Shown here: piece by piece, positions 1-12,728 of the stretch | Layout: the number at the start of each line of letters is the position of its first letter | Position numbering within the stretch: the first letter of the stretch is position 1 | From: Austropuccinia psidii | Taxonomy: Eukaryota; Basidiomycota; Pucciniomycetes; Pucciniales; Sphaerophragmiaceae | DNA: 64,000 nt | NCBI GenBank assembly: GCA_023105745.1 | Contig: JALGQZ010000016.1 | Coordinates: forward strand, 26,157,154-26,221,153 | Direction: 5' to 3' | Position numbers and translations under genes: made by a program | The notes under the pieces: model-generated | What the model was told of the DNA's origin: nothing | Databases searched by the model: none | The model's input: only the letters and a program-made list of their open reading frames with translations

Positions 1-822
1 TCCATGGAATTACCTCATAGAAACCAACTTCCACTATGCTATTGACTTTCACCACATAGAAAATGAGGTAAAGCTTCAACATTCATTAAAAATACTGTTA
101 TTAATTGATATATCTTAATATTACAATTAAAATTGAGGAAAAGATAATACAAGATAAAATCGGAAAGGATTATGACTTTATACCTCAATATAAATGTTTT
201 ACTTACAGGAAGTTTTTGCTGATTTCATGTGAAATAATGAATCTTCAAAAATTCACAGAAAACATAACCTGTGATGAAGTTTCCAATAAAATTCATAAAA
301 TTGAGAGTAAGGAATAGTTAATGAGGTGAATTCATTATTTCTTAACCATAAATCCATTGATAGCAATGTAAAATTACTTAAATAGGCAGTTATGATAATT
401 TCACATGACAACAAGGTATTTAATGATTGATAAAAATAAGTTATTTGGGCTTTCGGTTAGCTCCATGGAATGCCTCTGATCTTTTTTCAACTTAAAAGAA
501 GCCTACTGTTTCTGTTTTTTATGCAGTAATCATTATTGTTTAGTTAAGTCATTAAATAATCAATAAAATCAGTAAGTAGCAGTGATTAATCTTTATTAAG
601 TATTTTTATTTTTCAAAGATAAAACAGAAATAAATTTAATCAAAGAATTCTACCATTAAAAATATTATTTTGAACATAATTGTTGTATCACTTCTTTATA
701 TCAAGTTTTTATTCTTTAAATACACAAATAATCTTTCAAGTCCTTTTTTTTAGAATATTTTCAAGGTCTATTGAGAGTAATAGTGAGCTATTTGTTAAAT
801 TCCTGAATTTTTTTCTCTAAGT
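1..822. other. AT-rich spacer left of Gypsy-1
   Basis: No convincing gene, RNA or repeat is visible. A 70-codon open frame at 105-317 has no recognisable domain and is of a length expected by chance. The stretch ends at the target-site duplication TTTGT (823-827) of the retrotransposon that follows. Confidence 0.5.
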
Positions 823-827
823 TTTGT

Positions 828-2853
828 TGTGAGCCTATGAGATATGACCACATATCCAATAAGGTCACAAAAAAGACTAAGAATAATTATACCTTTAATA
901 TAATTATATTAAAATTACTTAGAATAATTATACATTAAAAATAATTACTTAAATATACAAAAAATACCATAAATTGGTACAAAAATTGGTTTAACTTAAA
1001 AACCAATGAGCCAACATGTAAAATGAATTATACCATTGAATTCCCCATGGAGAAATACACATATACCATTTTTATGGCATATCTGTAAAGTCAATATTTA
1101 ATGAATTATAAGGTATAATACCTTATGAAAACCATACAACCTTATTTATCTCAAGGGCTAATGAAACAACATGTGAAATGAATTGTACCAGTGGATTCCC
1201 CACGAAAATCCACACATAAAACAATTAATAAGCTAATTCTCAAAGTTAATACTTAAGGAATTAACCTGAATATATGCACTTTTTGGTCAACGCATATATT
1301 CAAGGATCATAGCTAATATCTCCTAAACTATACATGATAGAATGATGAACCACAAATAAAGTTACCACGTAATTACTGTAAGAGCACAGATATGAACTTT
1401 ATTTTACAAATTATAAACAAGGTTAAAACCTATGATGAAATATTGATAAAAATCAACAGAGCTGTTGACCACTTTGTTGTGAAAGTGGTCCAAACTTCAA
1501 AATAAGTATACAGTTGGATTCTACTAGTTCATTCGTGAAGAATGATGTAATTTTTATTATTAAATTCAGGGTATAACCCCCTGAAATCAAGGTTTGAAGT
1601 TTAAAATATTGAATTTCAACAGAAAAGATGAGTTACAAGAAAAATCATCAAAATTAAAGTTTTGATGATGTAATGAAAATCTCTTGGCAGAATAATAAGG
1701 TTATGCCAGGCTATCATAATTCACTCTCTGAATTGCTGTAGCGTGTAAATATTAAAAGTTATTGAGGATCAAAGTTTGAGCTTAATTTGAGCAGTTATGA
1801 TCACTCACTGTAACCTTAATTTAAGTTTAACAGTCTTAAGAGTGATAAAATTGGTGAATACTATTAGTTTATGATTAAAACTAATAAAATCCACAAAATT
1901 TGGGGTTCTTCCAAGCCTCTGATGTCATCAACTTTAGAGTTATAGTGATAACTCTAAATAATGGTGTAATAATGATGTAATATGGTTTGATAGTGATGTA
2001 ATCATCTCCAAACCTTAAATTATTGATCAATTCCAGTGGATATGATCAGTACACGTCTACTAGAAGCCTGTTGGACTCTAGGAGGGAGGTATTTACTATA
2101 AATAGAGCTCTTTTTACTCTATTTTCCCCTCAGACGCATCAAAAACATTAAATCAATTAAATCAAAGGTAATTTCTTTATTCTTTATATATAAAACTATT
2201 ATATTATTAAAGACCAAAGACCACCCTGCTATAATCATCTATTTTGACGTGATCAAATCATTTATTTAATTGTTTTTGTTAAAAATCTCTCTAAAAAAGT
2301 CATTTCCACGTAAAAATCCAGAGTAATTTGTAATTTTCTTTATTTTTATTGTAAATACAATTTGAAAAAGTTGTATTTATATTTTTTGGCGTAAAATATT
2401 TCAAAATTATTATATTAAGTGTTAAAAGTAGGTTATTTTCTCTTATCATAATAATTTCTCTATTATTACTCTCTTAATAATTCTTTAATTAATATAAATA
2501 GTATTTATATTAATTCATAACTTTAATATTAGTAATATTATAGTTATTAATTGTTTTTTATTAATAAAAAGCAATTTTCTACGCCTTTATTATTTGTTGG
2601 TAAAAATAATAAAGAGCTTTTTAAATATATTAATTATTTTATATTAATATATTTATTTATTATATTATATTTTCATAATATAGATTGTATTATTATATTT
2701 ATTTAATAATATAATTATTTTACGCCATAATAATAATAATTATTTATTTTTATTATATTTTTAATCTTATTTATTCAATTCATAAGGACATTCAGAGTAC
2801 AATAAGTAATAAATTAGTAATTTTTACTTATTGTTTCATAGTCAAACCTTACA
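828..2853 (+). repeat. Gypsy-1 5' LTR (2,026 bp)
   Basis: TG...CA ends with short inverted TGTGAGCC/CCTTACA termini. The same sequence recurs at 9499-11524, at 26135-28159 (solo) and, decayed and reversed, at 19229-20978. The last 700 bases are extremely AT-rich, with runs of TTATTA-type sequence and several short ACGCC/GGCGT islands. Confidence 0.95.
2097..2105 (+). promoter_or_regulatory. TATA box of the Gypsy-1 LTR
   Basis: TATAAATAG sits about 30 bases upstream of a pyrimidine-rich CTCTATTTTCCCCTCAGACG stretch that would suit transcription initiation, marking the likely U3/R border. The same motif is kept at 10768-10776 (3' LTR) and 27405-27413 (solo LTR). Promoter activity is inferred. 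Confidence 0.65.
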
Positions 2854-2873
2854 TTTGGGGGCCTGGCCGTGAT
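2854..2873 (+). other. Gypsy-1 candidate tRNA primer-binding site
   Basis: Directly after the LTR end the sequence reads TTTGGGGGCCTGGCCGTGAT. TGG two bases after the LTR is the usual start of a site complementary to a tRNA CCA end. Gypsy-2 has the same site with one change (62961-62980, minus strand), so it is conserved. I cannot name the tRNA. Confidence 0.6.
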
Positions 2874-3355
2874 ATTTACTGAAAAGACCTTTAAAAAGAT
2901 TCTAATTGGGTTTATCCAATAATGAATTATATTTATAATCATAAAATTATATAATAAATTTATATTTTATTGATTTTAAAAGCTATTGAGGCATTTGGAA
3001 AGGAATTGTACTGTCTTACACGTAGTTTTTCACATCCTTAGAGTTGCAAGAACTTTCTTTGAGTGACTCTAGTGATTGAAAGAGATATTGTATAAATTAA
3101 AAATAATTTTATTATAATTTAATTTTATAAGAATCATATTCATTTTTTATTTTATTCTTTAAAAATAAAAATATAAAAAAAAAATACTAATATTAAAAAC
3201 CAATAAAAAAGTTATTTTTATTCATTTTTTATTCATTTCTTTATCTATTTCAATTTTTCAAACATATAAAAGCAATTTCTACATGGAAAATTGCCATATC
3301 TTGCCAAAAAATAACACTTCTTATAAAAAGACTTATATTTATTTGTCTTTTTTAG

Positions 3356-3505
3356 TGTTTGAAGATAACCCAACAGAAGACAACCAAGCTACTGTTGAGA
3401 GATTGGTGGAAGAAACTTGTCAAAGTTCTCCAACACCAGTCATCACTAAAAGAAAGAAAGCTAAGAAATTAGACTTTCTAGGACCCACCATTCAAGACTC
3501 TGAAG
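3356..3505 (+). other. Candidate spliced gag leader exon of Gypsy-1
   Basis: A 150-base open segment is bordered by an acceptor-like TTTTTTAG just before 3356 and a donor GAAG/GTGAGC at 3505/3506; the next acceptor-like site is CTACCAG ending at 3592, giving an 87-base candidate intron. Gypsy-2 has a matching exon (62329-62430, minus strand) with a similar acceptor and a CAG/GTGAAT donor. The encoded stretch includes SSPTPVITK here and TSPAPRGLITK in Gypsy-2. Splicing is inferred from sequence only. Confidence 0.45.
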
Positions 3506-3581
3506 GTGAGCACCTCTTTTATAATTGCCATAAAAAGAAATTTTATTCTAAAATACTTTTATTTATCTTATTCTTTAAATT

Positions 3582-6500
3582 ATGACTACCAGAAGAGGTT
3601 CCCAATTCTCCATCCAATCAGATGGAGCTGGACTCAGAGGTAGAACTGATCCCTCAAAAGGGAAAAGAAAGGGCAATATCCCCAGTGGAACAGAATCCAC
3701 ACAAGGAAGTGCCTTATCCCAAAGGCAAGTCCCAGAAATGCCCATGATATCTGAGCCTGAATTGGAACTAAGTATTAGTAACTCAAACAGGTAAAAATCA
3801 CATTTAGAGGGCTCAAATAGACATCTACATGAGCCAGTACAAGCAGTATTGCACAGTGTACAAGGACAAAGACTGGGAAATGTTGCCTCAAATACACCAA
3901 GGAGTGATGAACTCCTGGCACATCCTGAAAAAGTTCCTCAAAGAGGAGGAGATAGTGAAATACTCCAATGGATGGAATCCACTGTCATCCAAACCTCAAA
4001 TCAAAAAAATCAAGGATTACCATGCCAAAAAGAGGTAGGCAACCAAGGAAGAAGCCCCAGTAGCTTCTACCAGCAAGCCCCAAGCCAACCCACTTCCCCA
4101 AGAAGGGAAGAAGAACAAGAAAAAGCATTGGAGGAAACCATATTCCCCAAGCTACAGAATCCCAAGAATCCAAAAGGATGCCATGGACAATGTTTTCAAC
4201 ATGGCCAGAACCTTGATGGAATTCAAGGACAAGGAAGAGCAAAAAATGAGACAACCTCATTTCCCAAAGAAATAACCTTGTCCAAAGATGTTGTAAATAC
4301 TTTAACAGAAATTAAAAATAGTATATTACCTCTAAAAGAAATTAAAGATATTTTATTATCACTACAAGAAATAAATAACAATTTATCTTCTTTAACAAAA
4401 ATTGTTGTGCAAAACAAAAAAGAAATTGACAACATGAAGTTTATTGTTGAAAATAATAAACCAAAGAATTTAATTGACAATACTCAAAAATTAATACAAG
4501 GACAACAAGAATTGTATAAATACATAAAAGATATCAAAGACAAGACTTTGACAATCAATTATGATGTGAGTATTGACAATCTTACAGAAAAATTAAATAA
4601 ATTAAGTATTTCTATAGAAAAATTTGAAGAAAAGACTTCATCACACCAAAGGTTACTTTTGGACCATGTGGAAAAAAGTGATGAAGCAAGAATGCATCTG
4701 AAAGATGATATTCAGGGTGAAATAAGGCTTATTACTGAAAAAATGGACAAAATTAATGAAGCTAATTTAAATATGCCAAAGTTATCAACACCATTTTCTC
4801 ATATAAAAAGCCCTGTTAAAACAAAAGAGGAATTGTCAAATCCTTTCATAACAGACTTGAGTCACCAAGATAATAACCAAGTCTTAATGAAGGAAGCACC
4901 TCAGCTGAAAGAATGGCCAACATTCACAGGAGAAGGTGAATATGACCACATGTCATTTATTAAAACAATTGACATGTTACAAGAAGACTATGCAATACCA
5001 GATGAATTAATCACTGCAAGATTACATTCATTGTTTGAGAAATCTGCAAGGAGATGGTATTATGGCATAAGACAAACAAATGGTAAAAATACCTGGTCTT
5101 GGTGGAAACAAGAAATAATCGCCAAGTGGGCAAATGATGCCTGGAGGTATAAGATAGAAAATGCATTTGAAAACTCTTTCTTTGACCCAGAGAAAGACAA
5201 ACCTTTAACTTGGTTCTTAAAACAAGTTGAAAGGCTTAATGCACTGTACCCAGAAATGTCACAGAAGATGGTGCATATGAAAATACTTAAAAAATGTGGA
5301 GGGGAACTAGAACATGCCCTAAGAAGCAGGTGTATAGAACCATGCTCCACAGAAGAGTATATAAATGCACTAGAAGATATAGTGACAAGAACAAAAATTG
5401 GCAGGACTTGGAAAAAATAGGACATTAAAAGCCCAAATAAACCATTTATCAAAAAAGATAAATCAAAAGAATCCTTTAAGCCCAATACATCCAACAATAA
5501 TGAGCAAAGAAAATGCCATAAATGTGGAGGTATTGGACACTTAGCCAATAATTGCCTTAAAAAAGCAAAGATTAATGAAATTGTGGAAACAGAAAGCCAC
5601 AATGACAAAGAAGAGGAATCTGACTCTGAAAAAGAGACAGAAGAGTCAGAAAGCTCTGAAAGTGATGAAATCAATATAATTAATGCACAAATTAATAATA
5701 TTGATATAATTTATGAAGTACTGGATGTTAATTCAAACTTACCACAAGCTGGAACATCTGACACAAACCTGACAAACATACAAGATGCCAAAATGTATAG
5801 GACCAAACCTGCAAGAGGAATGGGATATACAGCTGGAAAATCAAGTATAAGTATTTTTATGGTTGATAACCAAGAAGGAAAAGTTAACTTGGATACAGGA
5901 GCATATTGCACTTGTGTTGGCAAAAGTTATTTCAAAACAATTGTCCCAAACTGGCAAGAAAAACTTATGCCAATACAAGGTGTCAAATTTAGTAGTGCAA
6001 GTGAGAGCATGAAGCCCCTTGGAATAATTGATTTAAAACTAATTTTTCCTCATCCCTCACAATGTGTCAGAATTAAAGTAGAGTTTTTAGTAATGGACAA
6101 CTGTACTAGTAATCATTTCATACTTGGGAATGACTACTTATCAATCTATGGTATAGATATCTCCAACCAAAAAGATAGATATTTTACCATAGGAGATAAC
6201 AAAAGACAAAAGTTTGGCTTCTTAAATAACAAAAAACAAATCACAGTTTTCAAGAAGGAAGAAAAATTTCCAGAAAAGGAACTTTTTATATCTGAACAAC
6301 TTAAAGAGGCAGAATTCAATCAAGAATTAACAGAAAAAATGAAAGAAAAATTGATTGACCTCTTATTTAAGTATAAAAATGCCTTTGTAACTGAAAAAGA
6401 GCCACTAGGTGCCATAATTGGACATGAAGTGGATATAATTCTTAATGTAGAAAAGCCTTACCCACCTTTATTAAGAAGACCTGCTTATCCAGCCAGTCCA

Positions 6501-9380
6501 AGGGCTAGAGAAGCCTTAGAGGTGCACATTAAAGAATTAATGGACCTTGGAGTATTAAGAAAGGTTCGACATAATGAACAAGTAGAAGTTACTACACCTA
6601 TCATTATAACTTGGCATAATGGAAAATCAAGGATGGTAGGAGACTTCAGAGCCCTGAACACCTATACCATTCCAGACAGATATCCAATACCTAGAATCCA
6701 TGAGACATTGACCCAATTGTCACAAGCTAAGTTCATCACAGCTATGGATGCTCTTAAAGGTTTTCATCAAAATGTCTTAACAGACAATGCCAAGAAACTA
6801 CTAAGAATAATAGTCCATTGTGGAATTTTTGAATACTTAAGAATGCCATTTGGCATAAAGAATGCACCTTCCCATTATCAAAGAATGATGAATACCATAT
6901 TTCCTGAAGAATTATCAGAAGGATGGTTAATTATCTATATTGATGATATTATAGTTTGCTCAGAAACTTGGGAAAATCACCTTACAAGACTAGAAAGGGT
7001 ACTACAGAAAATAGTCCAAGTGAATATGAAAGTTTCCTTGAAAAAATGTCATTTTGCATATAGTGAATTAAAAGCACTAGGACATGTTGTATCTGGACTT
7101 AGTCTAGGCATAGACAAAAATAAAGTAGCAGCAGTACTACTTAAACCAATGCCTCAAACCAAAAAAGAAATGCAATCATTTCTAGGATTTGCTGGTTACT
7201 ATAGACAGCATATAAAGGACTTTGCAAAAATTGCCACTTCCTGATATAAATTATGTGACCAACAAACAGTTTATGAAATGACTGAAGAAAGGGTCAAGGC
7301 ATATGAAGAATTGAAAAATTCCCTAACAAATGCCCCATTTATTCTAATGCCAGATTGGAAACTACCCTTCAAACTGTACATTGATGCTTGTGGAGAAGGA
7401 CTAGGTGCTGCACTTCACCAAACACAAATTATCAATGATAAACCAGTGGAAGGACCAATTTGCTTCATTTCAAGGCAAATAAAGCCAACAGAAGCAAGGT
7501 ATGGAGCAAGCCAAATGGAATGCTTATGCCTAGTGTGGGCTTTAGAAAAACTGCATTATTATTTGGATGGCACAGTATTTGATGTAATCACAGACTGTAA
7601 TGCTGTGAAATCACTATTAAATATGAAGACTCCAAATAGACATATGCTGAGATGGCAAATTGCTATCCAAGAATATAGACGAAATATGACTATTGTTCAT
7701 AAATCTGGAAATATTCATAAAAATGCAGATGGTCTCAGCAGATGGGCTCCAGCAAATACCCCTGACAATCCAGCATGGGTACCACAAGAAGAGCACCATA
7801 TAGAAGGAATATGCTTTACAGACATTGGCACAGAATTCTTTAACCAAGTTAAAGAAAGCTATAAGACAGACAAACATTGCCATATCTTAAGCCAACTTCT
7901 AATGAAAGACTGCAAAGATCCATCACTTTCATCAAAACTAGATGAAATATGGAAAAAGGCATATGATGAAGGAAGATTCCACCTCCTTGATGGAATCCTT
8001 TACCATAGAACAAAACACACATGTGTTATGGCCTTAACAGGCAGAACACTATTAAACACTATTTTACATGAGTGTCATGATAATGTTGCATCTGGACATC
8101 TCTCAGAAGATAGGACACTAGAGAGGGTGAAAACCTGCTCTTGGTGGCCAAATTGGAAGAAAGATGTTGCAGAGTACTGCCAAACCTGTGACAGATGTCA
8201 AAACGCCAACAGAGCCACAGGAAAGAAATTTGGAATGATGATCCAAATCCAAGAACCAAAATCCCCATGGGAAATAGTTCATATGGATTGGGTAACAGCT
8301 TTACCTCCAGGAGGAGACAGGAGTTATAATGCATGCCTAGTGCTAGTTGACAGGTACAGTAAAACTCCCATGTTCTTACCATGTCATAAAGATGACACAG
8401 CTATGGATACAGCCATAATGATATGGAATAAAGTCATTAGTCACACAGGCTTATTCCAAAATATTATAAGTGACAGAGACCCAAAGTTCACTTCAGCATT
8501 ATGGACAAATCTCCATAACTTGTTTGGGACAAAGTTATCATTCTCAACAGCTTATCATCCTCAAACTGATGGCTTAGCAGAAAGAATGATACAGACCCTA
8601 GAGGATATGATCAGAAGATTCTGTGCTTATGGGCTAGAATTCAAAGATTCTGATGGTTTTACCCATGATTGGTGTACACTAATACCAGCACTTGAACTGG
8701 CATATAAGACATCAATCCATTCTTCTACTGGCAAAACACCAGCAATGCTAGAAAAAGGTTGGAATCCAAGACTTCCTTATGATACCCTCAAAAAGGACTT
8801 AGTAGACATACATCCAACAGCAAGCAGTTTTAAGATAATGCTTGACAAAGCAAGACACCATGCAAACAGATGTATGCAAGACTCTTTTAAATATGCAAAA
8901 GAAAGATGGGATAAAAGTCATAAGCCACCTGATTTCAAAATAGGAGACTTGGTCTTAGTATCAACCCTTGATTTCAATAACATAAAAGGCCCAAAGAAAT
9001 TGAAAGATTCCTTTGCAGAACCATTTATGATAAAAGCACTTCATGGACCCAATGCTGTGCAATTAGAACTCACAGGTGAACTAATGAACAATCACCCAAC
9101 TTTCCCTGTAAGTGTGATAAAACCTTACAGTTCAAGTGACAAGGAGTTATTTCCACTAAGAAATAAACCCCCACTTGAGATTCCCCCCTTGGAAGAAGGA
9201 GAGGAAAAGAAAATAGTAAAAGTCCTTAAAGAAAGAAGGACAAGAAACAAAAAAGAAAGGGAATACTTTGTAAGGTATAGAAATTCAACTCAAGAAGATG
9301 AATGGCTACTTGAGAAAGATATAACAAATGCTGATAAACTACTAAGAAGGTTCAGACATGAAAGAAAGCCTGAAAAATAG
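3582..9380 (+). pseudogene. Gypsy-1 gag-pol polyprotein with three in-frame stops
   Basis: One reading frame runs from 3582 to 9380, broken only by TAA at 3792-3794, TAG at 5418-5420 and TGA at 7242-7244. In order it encodes: a Gag with a coiled-coil-like middle (4270-4760) and a conserved capsid-like region (4900-5400); a CCHC zinc knuckle (C-X2-C-X4-H-X4-C, 5514-5555); an aspartic protease with DTG at 5892-5900; reverse transcriptase (about 6450-7150) with YIDD at 6936-6947; RNase H (about 7360-7745); integrase with an HHCC finger (about 8070-8205) and a DDE core (first Asp near 8286, a DRDPKF motif near 8475, AERMIQ near 8580); and a C-terminal chromodomain (about 9205-9375). The TGA replaces a Leu position retained in Gypsy-2, so it is best read as a mutation. 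The TAA at 3792 follows a CAG/GTAAAA donor-like site and might be spliced out. Programmed readthrough is possible but less likely. Confidence 0.93.
3829..4281 (+). pseudogene. Second open frame overlapping the gag 5' region
   Basis: In the +1 frame relative to gag, an ATG at 3829 opens a frame reaching TAA at 4279-4281, with one in-frame TAG at 4036-4038. The last part reads AMDNVFNMARTLMEFK. Gypsy-2 retains almost the same peptide and the same C-terminal PKK-stop in the matching frame (61518-61739, minus strand), although the rest of that region has diverged. Conservation in two diverged elements suggests a real overlapping protein (about 150 residues, basic), perhaps an accessory protein or an alternative Gag N-terminus. 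No domain is recognised; function unknown. Confidence 0.45.
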
Positions 9381-9479
9381 AAAAGTTAAGCATTATTGAG
9401 CTTCAAGACTAACAAAGTCTATTGAAGAGGTAGGACAGTGGATGATACCCTAATCACACATATCAGATTGTGGTACAAT

Positions 9480-9498
9480 CTTTTTTGGTGGTAGGGAA
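9480..9498 (+). other. Gypsy-1 polypurine tract
   Basis: The bases just before the 3' LTR are T-rich, then GGTGGTAGGGAA, matching the usual T-box plus plus-strand-primer layout. Gypsy-2 carries the same tract next to its 3' LTR (40771-40790, minus strand). Confidence 0.6.
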
Positions 9499-11524
9499 TG
9501 TGAGCCTTTGAGATATGACCACATATCCAATAAGGTCACAAAAAAAACTAAGAATAATTATATCTTTAATATAATTATATTAAAATTACTTAGAATAATT
9601 ATACATTAAAAATAATTACTTAAATATACAAAAAATACCATAAATTGGTACAAAAATTGGTTTAACTTAAAAACCAATGAACCAACATGTAAATTAAATT
9701 ATACCATTAAATTCCCCATGGAGAAATACACATATACCATTTTTATGGCATATCTGTAAAGTCAATATTTAATGAATTATAAGGTATAATACCTTATAAA
9801 GACCATAAAGCCTTATTTATCTCAAGAACTAATGAAACAACATGTGAAATAAATTGTACCAGTGGATTCCCCACGAAAGTCCACACATAAAACAATTAAT
9901 AAGCTAATTCCCAAAGTTAATACTTAATGAATTAACCTGAATATATGCACTTTTTGGTCAACGCATATATTCAAGGATCATAGCTAATATCTCCTAAACT
10001 ATACATGATAGAATGATGAACCAAAAATAAAGTTACCACGTAATTACTGTAAGAACACAGATATGAACTTTACTTTACAAATTATAAACAAGGTTAAAAC
10101 ATATGATGAAATATTGATAAAAATCAACAGAGCTGTTGACCACTTTGTTGTGAAAGTGGTCCAAACTTAAAAAAAAGTATACGATTGGATTCTACTAGTT
10201 CATTCGTGAAGAATGATGTAATTTTTATTATTAAATTCAGGGTATAACCCCCTGAAATCAAGTTTTGAAGTTTAAAATATTGAATTTCGACAGAAAAGAT
10301 GAGTTACAAGAAAAATCATCAAAATTAGAGTTTTGATGATGTAATGAAAATCTCTTGGAAGCATAATAAGGTTATGCCAGGCTATCAGAATTCACTCTCT
10401 GAATTGCTGTAGCGTGTAAATATTAAAAGTTATTGAGGATCAAAGTTTGAGCTTAATTTGAGCAGTTATGATCACTCACTGTAACCTTAATTTAAGTTTA
10501 ACAGTCTTAAGAGTGATAAAATTGGTGAATACTATTAGTTTATGATTAAAACTAATAAAATCCACAAAATTTGGGGTTCTGCCAAGCCTCTGATGTCATC
10601 AACTTTAGAGTTATAGTGATAACTCTAAATAATGGTGTAATAATGATGTAATATGGTTTGATAGTGATGTAATCATCTCCAAACCTTAAATTATTGATCA
10701 ATTCCAGTGGATATGATCAGTACACGTCTACTAGAAGCCTGTTGGACTCTAGGAGGGAGGTATTTACTATAAATAGAGCTCTTTTTACTCTATTTTCCCC
10801 TCAGACGCATCAAAAACATTAAATCAATTAAATCAAAGGTAATTTCTTTATTCTTTATATATAAAACTATTATATTATTAAAGACCAAAGACCACCTTGT
10901 TATAATCATCTATTTTGACGTGATCAAATCATTTATTTAATTGTTTTTGTTAAAAATCTCTCTAAAAAAGTCATTTCCACGTAAAAATCCAGAATAATTT
11001 GTAATTTTCTTTATTTTTATTGTAAATACAATTTGAAAAAGTTGTATTTATATTTTTTGGCGTAAAATATTTCAAAATTATTATATTAAGTGTTAAAAGT
11101 AGGTTATTTTCTCTTATCATAATAATTTCTCTATTATTACTCTCTTAATAATTCTTTAATTAATATAAATAGTATTTATATTAATTCATAACTTTAATAT
11201 TAGTAATATTATAGTTATTAATTGTTTTTTATTAATAAAAAGCAATTTTTTACGCCTTTATTATTTGTTGGTAACAATAATAAAGAGCTTTTTAAATATA
11301 TTAATTATTTTATATTAATATATTTATTTATTATATTATATTTTCATAATATAAATTATATTATTATATTTATTTAATAATATAATTATTTTACGCCATA
11401 ATAATAATAATTATTTATTATTATTATATTTTTAATCTTATTTATTCAATTCATAAGGACATTCAGAGTACAATAAGTAATAAATTAGTAATTTTTACTT
11501 ATTGTTTCATAGTCAAACCTTACA
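9499..11524 (+). repeat. Gypsy-1 3' LTR (2,026 bp)
   Basis: Nearly identical to 828-2853, with the same termini and the TATA box at 10768-10776. It is followed directly by the TTTGT duplication at 11525-11529. Confidence 0.95.
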
Positions 11525-11529
11525 TTTGT

Positions 11530-12066
11530 ATTTTTATTCAATAACTTATAGTAATTACTCTTGCTAAGGATAATTATTAACCAAAATAACTTGATACTAG
11601 CTTATTAGTAAATCTTGTAATTTAATCTAGTAGGAAGTTATTTTTTAGTATTATAGTCAATACTAGTGTATAGCAGCTAAGAAAACTAATATAAAAATTA
11701 ACTATTTGTTTGTGGCTATAATGAAGCATTATTTTATATTTCATAGGAGAATTAATAGTACTCTTGATTAACAGTGATATTATCAAGAGTTTAATAGGAA
11801 AATCATTACAGTGAGACAATGGCTGAAAGCTTGATAAATTTCCCAAGAAATTAAATTTTAATTCCACTCAAGTCTTCATTCTAAGAGGATTACTCTAGCA
11901 ATTAATGTTCAAATATAGAAAATATTTTAGCACCTTAGGATTTTTTAAGGAAGATGTACAGCTATTCAAATTAAAATTTCATTTTCTTGAAATCAAATTT
12001 TGAATAAAAGTAATTCACTCAACAAATTATCATATATAATCTGTAAGAATATGTTTGATTGGAAAT
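11530..12066. other. AT-rich spacer
   Basis: No gene is supported. An 81-codon minus-strand open frame (11622-11867) has no recognisable domain and is rich in Leu, Ile and Phe codons, as expected for random AT-rich DNA. Confidence 0.4.
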
Positions 12067-12071
12067 ATATA

Positions 12072-12723
12072 TGTGAGCCTGCAAACATGAAAAGAATTAC
12101 ATGCTACACAAACTCCAAACACCTTCATTAAATTTTCTTTGAATTATTTCAATTCATCTGTGTAAATTCACTTTTAATTTTGTTTTCTTCTATTTTTGTT
12201 TACAAGTCACTCATTCAAGAGTTGTTGCTATAATCATCTTGTTACCAAGTCAAATCTTCAATAATTGTATTTATAGCAATCTTGTTTCTATAACACCATT
12301 TTACTTTGTTGATATAGTGACTTTTCTTCTATAACAACCACATTTATTTTCATATATTGTTACTATAACAATACCCTTTATTATAAAAAATGTATTAGTC
12401 TATTTGTGTTTTATTTTGATTTTGTACCTAAAGCATTTAAGAGGAACATTCTGCTTGAGAGTGATTCCTCAGAGCTTTTAGAAATATATTTTTTTACAAA
12501 TAAATTCATAACAATTTATTGTTATTAGATCTCTCAAATATAAGTAATTACAAATTACTTTTAGTATTTTTTTTCATATTGGTGAAGCCCATTCCACCAA
12601 TTAAATACCTTTTTAATAGTGACGTGTCTATCAATTCAACCTGATAGTATTCCACTACCTATTTAGTTTATCAAAATTACTAATAATTAGACTGGAAGCC
12701 ACGTTAGAGGCCCCAGGCTAACA
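12072..12723 (+). mobile_element. Solo LTR, family LTR-B, copy 1
   Basis: A 652-bp segment starts TGTGAGCC and ends GGCTAACA, flanked by ATATA at 12067-12071 and 12724-12728. The reverse complement of 28480-29061 aligns with it at both ends, including a shared ACTGGAAG...GAGGCCCCAG block close to the 3' end. No internal coding region is attached, so it is a solo LTR. The middle (12220-12375) repeats short TTGTTxCTATAACA-like units. ATATA is a weak duplication by itself in such AT-rich DNA; the second copy strengthens the call. Confidence 0.75.
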
Positions 12724-12728
12724 ATATA

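Larger units (their letters stand above)
828..11524 (+). mobile_element. Gypsy-1: complete Ty3/gypsy chromovirus LTR retrotransposon
   Basis: Two 2,026-bp LTRs (828-2853, 9499-11524) begin TGTGAGCC and end CCTTACA. They are flanked by the perfect 5-bp duplication TTTGT at 823-827 and 11525-11529. Between them lie a candidate primer site, a gag-pol frame with zinc knuckle, aspartic protease, reverse transcriptase, RNase H, integrase and chromodomain in Ty3 order, and a purine tract before the 3' LTR. The two LTRs differ by roughly 1-2% by eye, many differences being G/A or C/T, so the insertion is fairly recent. The copy is defective because of three in-frame stops. Family assignment is firm; mobility of this copy is unlikely. 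Confidence 0.96.

Noticed and set aside
4223..5674. Minus-strand open frames opposite gag (4223-4480, 5060-5674)
   Set aside because: They mirror the conserved plus-strand Gag and are explained by its codon bias; no domain of their own.
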